This document shows positions 11,522-22,990 of a stretch of DNA of 64,000 nucleotides, in pieces; position 1 is the stretch's first letter, and every line of letters begins with the position of its first letter. Source of the DNA: Nymphaea colorata (Eukaryota > Streptophyta > Magnoliopsida > Nymphaeales > Nymphaeaceae); contig NC_045138.2 in the NCBI RefSeq assembly GCF_008831285.2, positions 13,280,571-13,344,570 of the forward strand, read 5' to 3'. The notes below the pieces were generated by a model. That model saw only the letters and a list, made by a program, of their open reading frames with translations. It searched no databases and had not been told where the DNA came from. Position numbers and translations under genes: made by a program.

Positions 11522-14156
11522 GCATGTCCTTCCCCGATGCCTGGAAGATTGCTTTGTGGACCATAGATGCAAGGGGTTCCATTTTTGAAGTGATACCATG
11601 TAGTAATTCTAGCTTACCGGTCTATGATATTCGGTGGAGTGCCTGTTTTATCCTACCTCCCCTTCACTCGACTGTTGTTGCTTGATGCAGTTTGCGTGTT
11701 TCTGAACATGAACCCTGTTGTCTGCACACCTGTTCCTTCGTGGTCTTTCCAAGAGTGTGTGGTTCACGTCCTTTCAGGAACCCTAATGGGTTCCATTGTC
11801 TTCTGGAAAACGCGTCTTCCAGTGATCGCTCCGTTTTTTACAACCCAATAACCGAGTAATAGGCTACCTCGGCGCCTTCCAGTAGCGATCATGTCCGCGT
11901 AAATTTGCGGTGGCCAGGTTCCATGTGTTGATTGCCTTAACATGACCATGCATCGATTGCAGTTTGTTGCTGCAGAACTCAGTATAAATTCCTTTTAGTT
12001 GCCCGTCCTATTGGTAGAGGCAAGTGTGACAATTCTTCATATCTGTTTTCCTTTCACAATTTTATTCTTACCATCTTCTTGAGATGTCAGGTTCAGGTTT
12101 GCCTTTTTGGATAGGCAAGTTGATGCAGAGCGAAAGCAGATTTGCGTCAATTGGTTTTACTAGTTTACGGGCATCGAAGTTGCACCGTTGATGGAAGAAC
12201 AGGCGCAGCCGCCCAGCAAACCTTGGCGAAACATGAATCTGTCGTCGCCACATCAAGCAAAAACAACCAGGAAGCTAGATTTCATCACAGAGACCTCGAC
12301 GAGTTCAAGGAAATGTTTTATTCAGTTCTGCAGAATACACAAAGCTTTCATGGACTTACTGCTGTGAACGACCGTCCAACCATTTTTGCATCAGACACTG
12401 AAATGGGAAGAGGCGAGTGTCATCCTGGTTACCTTGGTAGAGGCAATGAACGCATGAGAGGATCTTGGAGCCGTGGAGTCGATGTCGCGCCGGAAAGAGC
12501 CCCTTCGGGATCCCATTGATGCCGTGGACGGGAAAAGGGGCAGGCACCTTCATCCACTCCTGAACCGGTTCCTCTGACCGGTGGGGTAGCCAGCGTCAGC
12601 GAGACTGATGTTCCACCGACGGGTTGGGAGCAGAGATGGTCTGCCTCGACCGTGGGTGTTCAACCCATCGGTGTGCAAGCGAAGCCTTTGATGGTGGCGT
12701 CGCCCGAACGAGTTTTGGGTAGCCGATCTCTTCAACCCAGCCCCACGATTTGCTGACGGCATCCGATTGCAGGAACGGTGGAAGTCGACCATCATCGAGG
12801 CCGCCCTGCCGTCGACTAATAGAGGACCCAAAATTAGTGGAGCGATCGTTCGGAGAAAAGGCAGTACGCCTTCCGGTTGGGGGGTAGAAGCCACAGGGGA
12901 TGCGACAGGACCATGTTCCATGGGTGGGTGTACCACTTGTTGGTGGGCAGGGCGCCGTTATCGTCGAGGGAGCCGGAATCTCCCAGATTCCGTCGCTGAC
13001 CAGAAAGAAAAGGCAGTTGGAAAACTGTCCTCTTAAGCTGGGTACCAAGCCGCTAGTTGGTCCACTGTTTTCTTTTTCTGCAGCCAAACAAGCTTTCCCT
13101 GTGGTTTGCTTGCTGAAATAAACAAATCATTAACAGACTTTTACTCGATGAATGGATAATACCTATTTCACCTACATTTGCAGTCGCTTGTCCTTTGAAT
13201 TGCATATCATATCAAGCGTCGATGAATTGTGTCAGACCATTTACTGAGCGAGACCTTGTTCAGGTTTCCGATTCAGATTAAATATAAAAGCGGAACTGCT
13301 TTGAAAAAATTGTGCTTGGCGCCTTCATGGAGACGTGGTGATTTTGTTCTCCAAGACAAGATAGAACGTGCCTAGGCCTCTATCCTTTCGCTTCGCAATC
13401 AAATGAAAAAACGTCAGCAAATGTGGCCTGACAATCGATGGACGTATCCAAAGATTGCCGGCAAGACTTACCTACACACTTGACAACACCAGCGGAGGAA
13501 ATCATCCAGGGCGTCTAAATTCCATCAATCTTAAACCAGTACCAAGAAAATATTCGTTATTGCAGGTTTATGACAAATTTTACTAAAAAAGACGACAGAT
13601 CGAGACAGTTCTTATGTACATAAATTGTGACCGTTAAAAATACGTAGATCAAAATCCACGTTAACTACGCAAAAAGGGCGCGCGGGTGACTAAACCACCA
13701 TACAACACGAGCATCTCAGCTTCCCAACTAAAAGAAAACCAATATAAACGAAGAGAAACAACAAACTACCATGGTGAGGCGGAGGCGATGATACTCGGTC
13801 AAGACCTCGTTCAAATGCATTGCGGTCCAGCGAGAGTTGCGAAAACTCTTGATCTTATAATATTCGTCTGTTCCGGGCATACGAAACCACAACATAAGAA
13901 TAAAACTATCAATAAGAAAAAACGCCAATATGCAATCCAACAGAATCACTTGAACCACTAGAACGACATGGATGTCCAAAGGCTTCCTAGATTAATATCA
14001 AACTAAGGACCTAAAACCATTAAATCCACCACCTTGAACCTGAAAATCAAGTTTCTAATCCTTTGAAACCTTATCCCTCCTTTTCAGTATACCCAACCAA
14101 CCGCCTACAAAACTTTGGAGAAACACCTCCCTTCCGCTCTTATGTAAACACCTGTA
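11522..14156. other. Intergenic region with one interrupted GC-rich frame
   Basis: After the pseudogene, the only notable content is the interrupted reading frame at 12142-12756 and the GC-rich sequence up to about 13.09 kb, which is open in several frames on both strands. From 13.1 to 14.15 kb I see nothing coding; the right end should contain the 3' UTR of the HD2 gene on the minus strand. Confidence 0.5.
12142..12756 (+). pseudogene. Unrecognised reading frame interrupted by one in-frame TGA
   Basis: A single frame of about 205 codons runs from 12142 to the stop at 12754-12756 and is broken only by TGA at 12517-12519. The first part contains KHESVVATSSKNNQ and DLDEFKEMFYSVLQ; the second part contains APSSTPEPVPLTGG and ETDVPPTGWEQRW. 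Composition before and after the TGA looks protein-like, and local GC content is higher than in the flanks. I do not recognise a family. It may be a decayed gene, an exon fragment, or chance openness in GC-rich DNA. Confidence 0.3.
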
Positions 14157-17100
14157 TCACTTCGTTGTTGCGCTGTGCTTAGCTTTGGTATGGCTTTCCA
14201 GCCCCTGCTCCGAGCCAAATGTCCTGAACCACGCAGGGAGGAAAATAAGAAATCGATACAAATTCAAAAGAACAAATGGGAAAGGGGACCAATCGGAATT
14301 AAACTAGATAACGGTGAAGTGAAAAAAACAAATATTATAACGGTGGAATAGAGAATACATACTTGCTGCAGCTCTTGCAAATCACTTGTCCGGATTTCTT
14401 AGCCTGGGCATTTGGGGTCTGCTGCTTTGCCTTATCACCGCCAGGTGTCTTTCCAGCAGTTTTGGACGGATAGGGCGTAGCGACATGTCCACCACCCTTC
14501 TTGCCTTCTGTGGCACCTGTACATTATTGTCAAGCAAACTCATTAGCAATTCAACTAAGCACAGGACGTATATTGCCTACATCAGGGTCTTTAGAAGAAA
14601 AATTTTGCACAAAAGCAATGTGCAACTGCAAGCTAGCAACTAAATAATGTATTATAACATCTTCTGGCATACTCTAATAGGCTCCAATGCTTATCTAGCT
14701 TCGAGGTACACATGCCATCTCCAGGCTTACTCCAATAGGCTCCAATGATTAACTACGACCGGGTATTCCAATCCAGCAAACCAAGTGTTGGGAATTTTTC
14801 TCAGTTCAGAGACTCGCTTGCCAAACTGAGTTGGAGAAAGAGAAATACGCGCTTTTCATATCCTTATATCCGATCTCAAAGGATGTGTAGATGCTCGAAG
14901 AACCATCCCGATGGAACCCCCTTTTTTTTAATTCGCATGAAAAAAAAGGTTACCTGTCTTCCCACCGTCTGGAGTCACAAGCTTTGCTTTCTTCTCTGGT
15001 CCAGGAGTCTTCGTAGCAGATTCTTGGGGTCTTTTCTTGCCTTTACCAGCCTTCAGATTGGACAATAATAACAAATACGTAAACACGCACAAGTAGAACA
15101 CTAAAGAGGAAGAAGGAACCTCTAAAATTCAGACTTCAGAATCCACCTTCTCAGGTGTTTCTTCGTCAGCAGAACTGTCTTCATCCTCATCGTCCTCGTC
15201 TTCATCGCTCTCATCACCACTTTGCATCTCCTTCAAAGATAAAATAGAAACGATTTAAGCGTCCAAAATGCATCAACATAACCATGAAGGCATAACATAG
15301 CACAATTAGCTTATCCATATCCAACTAATAATGTTTGACGGAGATCAGGTCACGTACAACAACAATTCTCAAATTAGTATTCATTTATGATTATTGTTAT
15401 CTACTTTGAATTTCACCATTCAGGAGCTGCAAGAGCAAAGCAGAGGCAAACATTCATTTAATGCAACTTTTTTGTCACCGCTTTAGAAAAGAGCCGGCAG
15501 CATTGTGTTTGTCAGCAAAAATAGAACAAATAACAGAACTTTACCAAATGCCTATGCAGAACAGCCTAGAAAGGCACTCACGAACACATACATACTGTTT
15601 AACTGTTTTTAAAACATCAGAACATTTTGTCAATAGCATAAGATGACCATAGAAACCCATGATAAAGATATTAGTGCATAGGTGTAACAAAGAGAGGAAA
15701 TATATGCTTCAACACAAACCCAACAAGTCGGAAATTGAAAACGTTGTCGAAAATGAAATCATTTCAATGTCCTACCTCATCCCCGTCCTCTTCATCACTT
15801 TCATCCTCATCATCATCTGCATCCTCATCGCTCTCATCAGAATCTGGCAGATCTGGTTTACCCTTGGGCTTGGCAGTGAGAGGTTTAGGCTGCACAGGTT
15901 TGGGTTTGGCCTCTCCTGGAAAGGACAGGGAAAATACAAATCTGGAATCAGAAAGAGGAGAGAAGCGACCTAGAATATCAACATACTCAGTAAATCTAGG
16001 ACAGATGGTTGGATACCATTTTGATTTCTCAAAAGCGGGATGAGATCTTCTGGACCAGAATCTGCAAATCACAAATTTATACAAACAAGGGAACTAACCA
16101 GTTAAGTGAAACGCAAGAGCAAGAAAACCCATAAACGAGATAACTGAAACTACTTAAATTGTCATGCAAATTCTCGAGGCAAAAGATAGATTTGTCCTGC
16201 ATATAGCAGGAGTAATTCAAAAAACCAATAGATTTTCCAAATGAATCAACAGGCCAGCTAAAATAGTACCTGAATCATCATCTTCTTCATCCTCTGGAAT
16301 AGACTTATAGCCACAGAAATAAACGCTCCCATTCTTCCAACCATGGGATAGTTCAAATTCTTTCTCAAATATTAGGTCAAGAGATACTTGGGTACACTTT
16401 TCAGTAGACAACGTTCCTATGGCAAGCTTCTTATCGTCAACCTTCACATAGATCGGTACATTTTCACTTGGTTTGTCCTTTTTAATCTCCCCAAGAGCCA
16501 CCTGCATTACAGCACGTACTTAATTATTGGCAATATATGGGACCATACCCTTATTGAACTCTTAGCCTCATGCATTAAACAAGGACACCAGTAGGAATAA
16601 ACATTAAATGCTTGATCATACCTGGGATAGATGCACGTAGGTATGCTCTCCGGGGTCACATTTTAGTGGCTCACCAGATTTGACCTCAACACCTATAAGA
16701 AAAGTGTCATGACTTGAACAAAGAATGATAATGTCAACCAAAATCACATGAAAGAGTGCAGAAAAGATAACTTTTTTTTTACAAGCAACTGCATTGTTAA
16801 AAACGCCTTCAGAACAGATGAATAACCACAGCTACAGAAAACGAAGTGCTTAGACAGTAGTTGAACCAGATGAGGGCCTGAATCAAACTTTAATGAAACT
16901 ATGTCGCATACAGTGCCAATGAAATAAACGCGCAGGATAGGCAAGTTCTCATATTGCAGGGTGCCTCGAAAATGAACACAAAAGGCCACATCCTTCGCGG
17001 GGCATAAGCTCTACTTGTAATTAATTAACAAGAAAAAAAACAAGCACGGAATAGAAGAGAGAATTATTTATGAATGGCACGCTTCTCCAGCACTGCTAAA

Positions 17101-17957
17101 CATGAATCCTCCTTCCACAGAAGAATTTTTCAGGATCCCAATATAACAATTGGATAACTCTTCCACAAATCAACTGATAGACAGAAAAGAGAACCAAAAT
17201 TGGCATATAGAGCATTTGCAGACAAGGAAAAAAAAAAATCGGAGCTCATATACAGCTTGTTCGTCGTTCATAACATGGCCCCAGAAATTTTACGGCAGTC
17301 ATAATGGTTGAAGAATCATTTGGGACGAGAAGAAAGTTTAAAACCACGTATGTAAAGAATTGATAAATATCCTATTCGCACATAATATCAACAAGGGGAA
17401 ATAAATTTCCGGAAAATAAAAGGACAACCCTTGGTAGATTTACCAAAGAAGCAACAGATATGGTAGAATAAAGGAAGTTTCCAGAGTCTAATATTAACAT
17501 GATAGACATAACCTATGCTGTCATAACCTATTAATAGAATAGTGGCATTCCAAATGCGGGACATCCTCTTATCATAATGGATGAACAAGTGTTCATAGGT
17601 AGGTACAGAACACAAAGGAAACAAAGAGCCGGCCCATAAAGCCTTCTGCCCCCGGTATACTCTGGAGTGCAGATAGGATAAAAACATTCAGGCTGTGTAA
17701 ATCGCATAAACGACATGCATTTTGTATGAGAAGATAAATAGGAGACAAATAACCGTCAATCTTAGGCAAAGGATCAAAAGTAAATAAAAGTGCATCGATC
17801 GCGTACACTCGCAAAGGGAAGACGCGGACGAAGAAGAGCCCTAAAGGCGGGCCTAGAAATCTAGCAGGAGAGAAAATCAACGACTAAAAGAAAAGAATAG
17901 TCAAGCATAGCGAAAAATCAGAAAGAAGAAATGATTACCCCAGAATTCCATTTCCAT
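14157..17957 (-). CDS. HD2: HD2-type (plant-specific, nucleoplasmin-like) histone deacetylase, complete
   Basis: HD2/HDT proteins are plant-specific nuclear and nucleolar histone deacetylases that repress transcription, including at rDNA. Nine exons on the minus strand: 17957-17939, 16692-16622, 16501-16270, 16061-16017, 15915-15776, 15230-15147, 15050-14954, 14516-14363 and 14223-14157. They join in frame to 302 residues. Residues 1-107 form the N-terminal domain: the MEFWGVEV signature, a His in HTYVHLSQ (family His25 when counted from MEFWG), and FEKEFELSHGWKNGSVYFCGY. Next come IPLLRNQNG, two Asp/Glu-rich stretches (about 123-197), a Lys/Gly/Thr-rich segment, and a C-terminal C2H2 zinc finger with Cys276, Cys279, His292 and His297. 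The start can be ATG 17957 (MEMEFWG) or ATG 17951 (MEFWG, the usual family start). The first intron is 1.2 kb. All junctions are GT-AG. Domain order and length are normal for the family. Confidence 0.97.
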
Positions 17958-18030
17958 AGAGCGTGAAGGGGGAGAGCGGCAAGAATGGGAAAGAAAGTGA
18001 GGCGCGGAGAGTCTGAGGAGAGAAGGGCTG

Positions 18031-18045
18031 CTAGGGTTTAGGGTT
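18031..18045 (-). promoter_or_regulatory. Telo-box in the HD2 5' leader or promoter
   Basis: On the minus strand the sequence reads AACCCTAAACCCTAG about 75-90 bases upstream of the HD2 start codon. It matches the plant telo-box (AAACCCTAA), often found near the transcription start of genes for ribosome biogenesis and translation. That fits the nucleolar role of HD2 proteins. Its activity here is an inference. Confidence 0.6.
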
Positions 18046-18105
18046 CCACGCGAGTGACAAAACCCTTCCACTCGGTTGGTTCCGTGCCCTTCCGGGGAGA
18101 AGCGG

Positions 18106-18115
18106 GATTATATAG
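18106..18115 (-). promoter_or_regulatory. TATA box of the HD2 gene
   Basis: The minus strand reads GCTATATAATC, a good TATA match, about 150 bases upstream of the HD2 ATG. A start site near 18080 would place the telo-box in the 5' leader. Confidence 0.55.
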
Positions 18116-18119
18116 CGAC

Positions 18120-21100
18120 TAGCCACCGGCGTGCGCCCTAATCGAGTGCCGAAATTACAGAAGTAGCCACTTCAGTGTAGGAGAGAGTGGAGGAAGCTCG
18201 ATGAGGATAACTTAGTCACTTCCCTCCTCCAAGTGAAAATCGGATCCCCGATGTAAATCAGAACCAGAACCGGCGCCGCTCCTTCCGGATTCAAATTCGT
18301 GAAGAGAATAAAATCCGAAAACGGAGCAGCGTCGTCACAAACGCCTTCTTAGTTTTGTGATTCAGATACCAAACCTGATTGAAACGCAAATTTCTCGTTC
18401 CCTTTGTATCACGCGCGACTTAAAAGGAACTAAATCCGGATTCGGGTTCAGGCCTGAAGAAAGTCCAAGGCGACAAAGATCCGTTTGAAGATCTGTGAGC
18501 ATGCTTTTTAAATCTGCCGCTTCGGCCTTGTTGAGAGAAATATTCAGTTTCCTTCCGTCTCAAACTCGAGACAGAAGAGGCTTATATGAAAAATGGTTGG
18601 TGCTCTATTATTATTAGCAGCACTCCATTTTTATCTAGTGCCCCCTACCTATTGGCTGTTGCTTTCACGTCATGGAAAACAACTTGGACAACCCCCTGTG
18701 TTGAAGATATCTTGATCTTTCATGGGGTTTAGTAGGGACAAGAAGGCTATGAGTTTATTATTATTTATTCAGGTTGGGGGTAGCTGCTGCTTAAATCAAA
18801 CGATCACATATTGCTTAAGCTTGCTCAGACAAGGTATAAGATTCAGGCAAAATGTGAAACTGATTCAAGCTTTCACGGACCCATCTAACTCTCCCATCTG
18901 TGGGACTCGGTGTGAGAATCTCTAGCTCGAATTCGGCCGACACCGGATTCAGGATTACCGGCATGGGCGGGTCAGACTCAGGCACCCAATGAATGGGGGA
19001 CCTATTGCTAAATCCGCATTAGCAACATCTATAATCCGCTTACTAAACGCAACTGGCGACGCGGGATGAACCGGAAGCCAGTCAGTAGTTTAGTTACGCA
19101 GCGCTTATTTCTAAAGTTCAAATTGAAACCGATCGCGGGAATTTGTTCAACCCTACATTCGTCCGCTCCTGACATGCAATAACAAAAATACATAATAAAA
19201 AGACTTGAACGGTTGCAGTTGCGTCCATCGATAGAATGCAACGGTCATCTAAAAGTTCAGTTCAGGGAGCCAGGCTTTCCCCTTGAATAAACAGGTTCAG
19301 CTGATTAACTCACCTTTCGAGAGTTACGGCAGCCACTCTTCTCGGACAGCTGTGGCTCCAGTTCTTGCCGTTTCCCACTCAAATTTGATGGCGATGGCAA
19401 TGGACATGGCGTGAAGACTTAATACTTGGATGGGAGCTATATATATATATATATATGTGTGTGTGCAGTGTGTGTGAGCTTTTACATATATACCTAACGT
19501 TATTTGTGTCTTTTTCCTAAGCTTTGATTGATTCCGTAATAGTTTTTTTAAAAACAACAAGAAACGGCCATATGATCTTCGTCTTCATTGTTTTATGCAT
19601 ACGAAATAAATCGAGAGCAATGGTTTTCTTCAACAAAATGGACTCACATATAACAATTTGATCGTCACAACAACAGAAACTGACAAGGGGGATATAAAAT
19701 ATGGACAGCAAGCTGGCTACCCAACAGTCTTTAGTAATTTGATTTCAAAAAACAAAGAAGCAATTAAAGAATGAACCAAGGAAGATGTTTTAGCTCTTTG
19801 GATTGCCCAGCTGGTTCCTTTTTGCAACATTAAAGATAGAAATGTGATTTATGAAAAGGTTTCAATATAAAGCGTTCATTGGCTCTTTCTTTTGTGTACT
19901 CCCTTGAAATTAAAGACGACAGAAAATGAGTCGTCAACTTTAACGTAAACATGAGGAGTCCGAATACAAGATTTTGAATGCGAGCCAAAAACAAATACAT
20001 ATACACCGGGGGTAGGTTGACTAAGTCTCCCTCCGTGAAAATTAAAGCAAGAAAAAATATGTTTTGAACTGGAGATCCGAGTTCCCATAATTAGATACAA
20101 AAACAAATAAATATCCAAAATCCGAGCGTGGTTAAATCGGTGGACTGGAGCTGCAAACAAGGCCTGGTGGCAGACGGGCGATAATGACTGGACGAGCGAT
20201 AGCGCGAGCGGACAGAAAGGGGGGACTTAGGCAAGTTGACCAAGTGGTGGCCTGGCCTCGCCAGCGTTGTCATCTATGATAAACGGTCACAAAATACTAA
20301 TAAAAGCTATTGCAATGCAGACGCCCCAGAAGATATTTACTTGCGTGACGACAGGATGACCACAGGGACAAGGTTAATCTCAAGTCCATGCTTGCATGCC
20401 TTTGTTTGTTTGCCTGTGGGCGTGCAGTAGTATAGTTGCCCCCACCAGCAACAAATTTTTTTTTTTTTTTTTGTTTGTTTTCATATAAATGTCTTACAAT
20501 TATTTCTTATTTATATATATTGTGCCCATTAAAAAAATGAAATGTTCTACAACAGTGACCCTTAGCAAAAAAAATTTTTCGCTCCACCACTGTGTGTGCG
20601 TGTATGAAAGAGAGAGAGAGAGAGAGAGAGACTTCAACCTACATTTTATAAGAATTCAGATGTCAGCAGTCTGGATGTTTCTAAACTTATAAGTTATGAC
20701 ATGCATCAGACCATGGAAACCGGTGATAGGTTTTCTAAAAGAAATAAAATGGAAAGAAAAAAAAAGGGGGGGGGGGGGCGATTTGGAAAAGGGGAGCACG
20801 GCCACATCAAAGAAAACTTGATTTTTGTATTCGGTAGGTTGTCAAGTTTTCCAGACATTGAATCCGACCGTAGTAGTAATTTCCAGGACGGAACATGAAC
20901 CCGCTGCATCCACTTGGACATCACAACGGTGCGTCTACGCCAGCGCGCGCAGGCGAGAGGGAAAGCGGAGGGCGTCTCTGTTCTTTCCTTTGTTGTCCCT
21001 GTTCTTTTCCAAAAGCATGAATTTAGGAAGGGATTTGATTCTGCGCCCTTCGTATTTTCAACCGGAAAGGAAAGGGGGAGAAGGTGAGTAGGGAGGTGGG

Positions 21101-21962
21101 ATTCATCCAAGGCAATCAGGCAGCAGTCAGTCACCACCTCCTCCACCTTCAGACAAGACAAACCAACTCTAACCCCGCCCCTTATCTCTCCCGCTGCGGC
21201 TTCTCTGTGGGCCCAACCGTCGGTCGGATGCATCCCCCTTCCCTTCCCTTCGGACATGGACCCCACCACAATTCATTATTGGAGTCATCAACCTTTATGT
21301 TTAACCCTTTTTTTTCCTTTTGTTGCGACTCCAAATCTAGGTTGCATTGGTGCTAAATGATTTATTTTTTCATAAACAGTACATAGGCAGTATAACAAAA
21401 ATGGACTCGAGAAACGTTAGCATAACATCCACTTCACTTCCCCATTTCCATCCCTTATACTAGATGTGGCCTACAATCCAGTTTCCCCTTCCTTCCCTCT
21501 CATGTATCCATTTGGATTATAGATGCACCAAATGGATGAAACGAATAATCGGGCAGGTTTTGCCTTCGCAATGGAAAAGGTAACTGAAGTCAAGTTCATA
21601 ACTTCGACACGGACAATTTCTGGAGACCATAAGGACACTGGACCGAGTTTAAGTCAGCTCAACTTTGGTGGAGACGAGTCCCATCCCAGGTCGGGCATCA
21701 ACATAATAAAATCATTAAAATATTCATTATTCACTTTCAAATGACAATAACCATATAATAACAACACCTTCAGACCCTTGTCGTGCGCGAGGTTCCGTTT
21801 TCATCCGATGAATGGAGATGATCCTTCCGTCTCCAATCAATGATTCTGAAGCATCGTGTAAATTATTTGCAAACCGCAGACGCAGGGGGAAACGGCACCT
21901 TCTGATCGCTTTACATTCCGTAGGGGTAACAACATAAAAATGAAAAGAAGAAGCCGATAAAT
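18120..21962. other. Intergenic region, no gene supported
   Basis: It contains HD2 upstream sequence, then scattered short frames without family features. Simple repeats include (TA)n/(TG)n at about 19438-19475, a T-run at about 20457-20472, (GA)n at about 20609-20631 and a run of G at about 20766-20778. The 187-codon minus-strand frame at 20706-21269 crosses the G-run and shows no domain, so it is not called. The right end likely includes the 3' UTR of the DUF7054-family gene. Confidence 0.5.
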
Positions 21963-22903
21963 TCACCGCAGGAAATCCATCAACTTGAGGAACCATGGAG
22001 AGGTCATGGTGCCCGCCTTCTCCGCCTCGTCGCTACACGTCGTGGCGGTCGCCGTCAGCGGCTTCGGGCACAAGAAGAAGTTCCGGGATCCCAGACCGAT
22101 CAGCTTCTCCTCAGGGTTCAATCCTGTGCACACAAGGAGAGAAGAAGAAGGATTAGCGAGCCCGTCACCGTCACAGCCCACAGCTTTCCAGTAGCATGCC
22201 ATCCCATCTACCAGCAGGCGTGCGGGCAGACGGACCGATGAACGACCGTGGAGTTCTGCTTACATGACGAAGAAACCCTTTAATATAGGGAAGGGCTTCA
22301 TAGACACCTAAAGAGGTGTCCACGTCATTCATTTGCAAGAAAAGGAGCGATTTCACGGTAGGTGGAAGGAACAGGCCACCCTCTGGCCTCTGCCCCCTCC
22401 CGTCGCCGCCACAAGCGAGAGAGTGGGCGACCGCTAACTTGAAGAAGAAATCCCGGAATACCCTCGGGAAGTAAAACAGGAGATTATGGGAGAAAAAGGA
22501 AGGAGGGAAGGGAAGGCTTACTCTCGAGGCTGAACTGCGAATAATGGAGGTCAAACGCTGCCGCATCCGTCGAGGACAGGATCGGCCTCCTTCCTTCCTT
22601 GGCGTACTGCCTAAGCGTGGCAGCGATCAGGTCCTGCACGGTGGAATCCATCGAGATGATGATATGGATTGGGCCCAAGCTGCGCTGAACGGTGACGTTG
22701 AGCAGGAGTTTCGTGGGGCGAGGAGGACACTGGAACTCTTCTGCCGGTCGGCTCTCCGGTCGGCCGGAGCCAAACAGCTCCGGTTGGGTCTTTGGGCGGC
22801 GGAGAACGGCAGAGGGTTCCCGGGCGTCGGAGGGAATGCGGCCGTGGAAGGAAGCCGCCCTCTTCCCCTTGTCGTCGCGTCGGGAAGGCCTGGGAGACGG
22901 CAT
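21963..22903 (-). CDS. DUF7054 / At4g22758-like uncharacterised protein, complete
   Basis: Two exons, 22903-22522 and 22123-21963, join in frame (GAG A|GA) to 180 residues. The N terminus is basic and Ser/Pro-rich (MPSPRPSRRDDKGKRAAS, then SFHGRIPS and RRPKTQPEL), as in related plant proteins. The core follows: TKLLLNVTVQRSLGPIHII, a STVQDLIAATLRQYAKEG helix region, RRPILSS and FDLHYSQFSLES. Exon 2 gives LNPEEKLIGLGSRNFFLCP and a C-terminal CSDEAEKAG...LKLMDFL. The pattern matches plant proteins annotated as uncharacterised At4g22758-like (DUF7054), whose core resembles a small beta-grasp/[13 protein letters not shown] fold; the biochemical function is unknown. No signal peptide or membrane segment is visible. 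Start and stop fit the family, the donor is GTAAGC and the acceptor is CACAG. The sequence is GC-rich. Confidence 0.93.
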
Positions 22904-22980
22904 CTCTGGTTCTTACTCCACGTCGCTCGATTGCCCTTGCTTTCTGCCTTATCTTCTCAATCGATATCCCTCTCCCTTGA

Positions 22981-22990
22981 TCTTTATATT
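22981..22990 (-). promoter_or_regulatory. TATA box of the DUF7054-family gene
   Basis: The minus strand reads AATATAAAGA about 80 bases upstream of the start codon at 22903. This places transcription start near 22950 with a short leader. Confidence 0.55.

Noticed and set aside
16744-17880. Open frames on the minus strand between HD2 exons 1 and 2
   Set aside because: They lie inside the first HD2 intron and show no recognisable protein.
20706-21269. 187-codon minus-strand frame
   Set aside because: It crosses a G homopolymer and purine-rich sequence, lacks any domain, and has no splice or promoter support.
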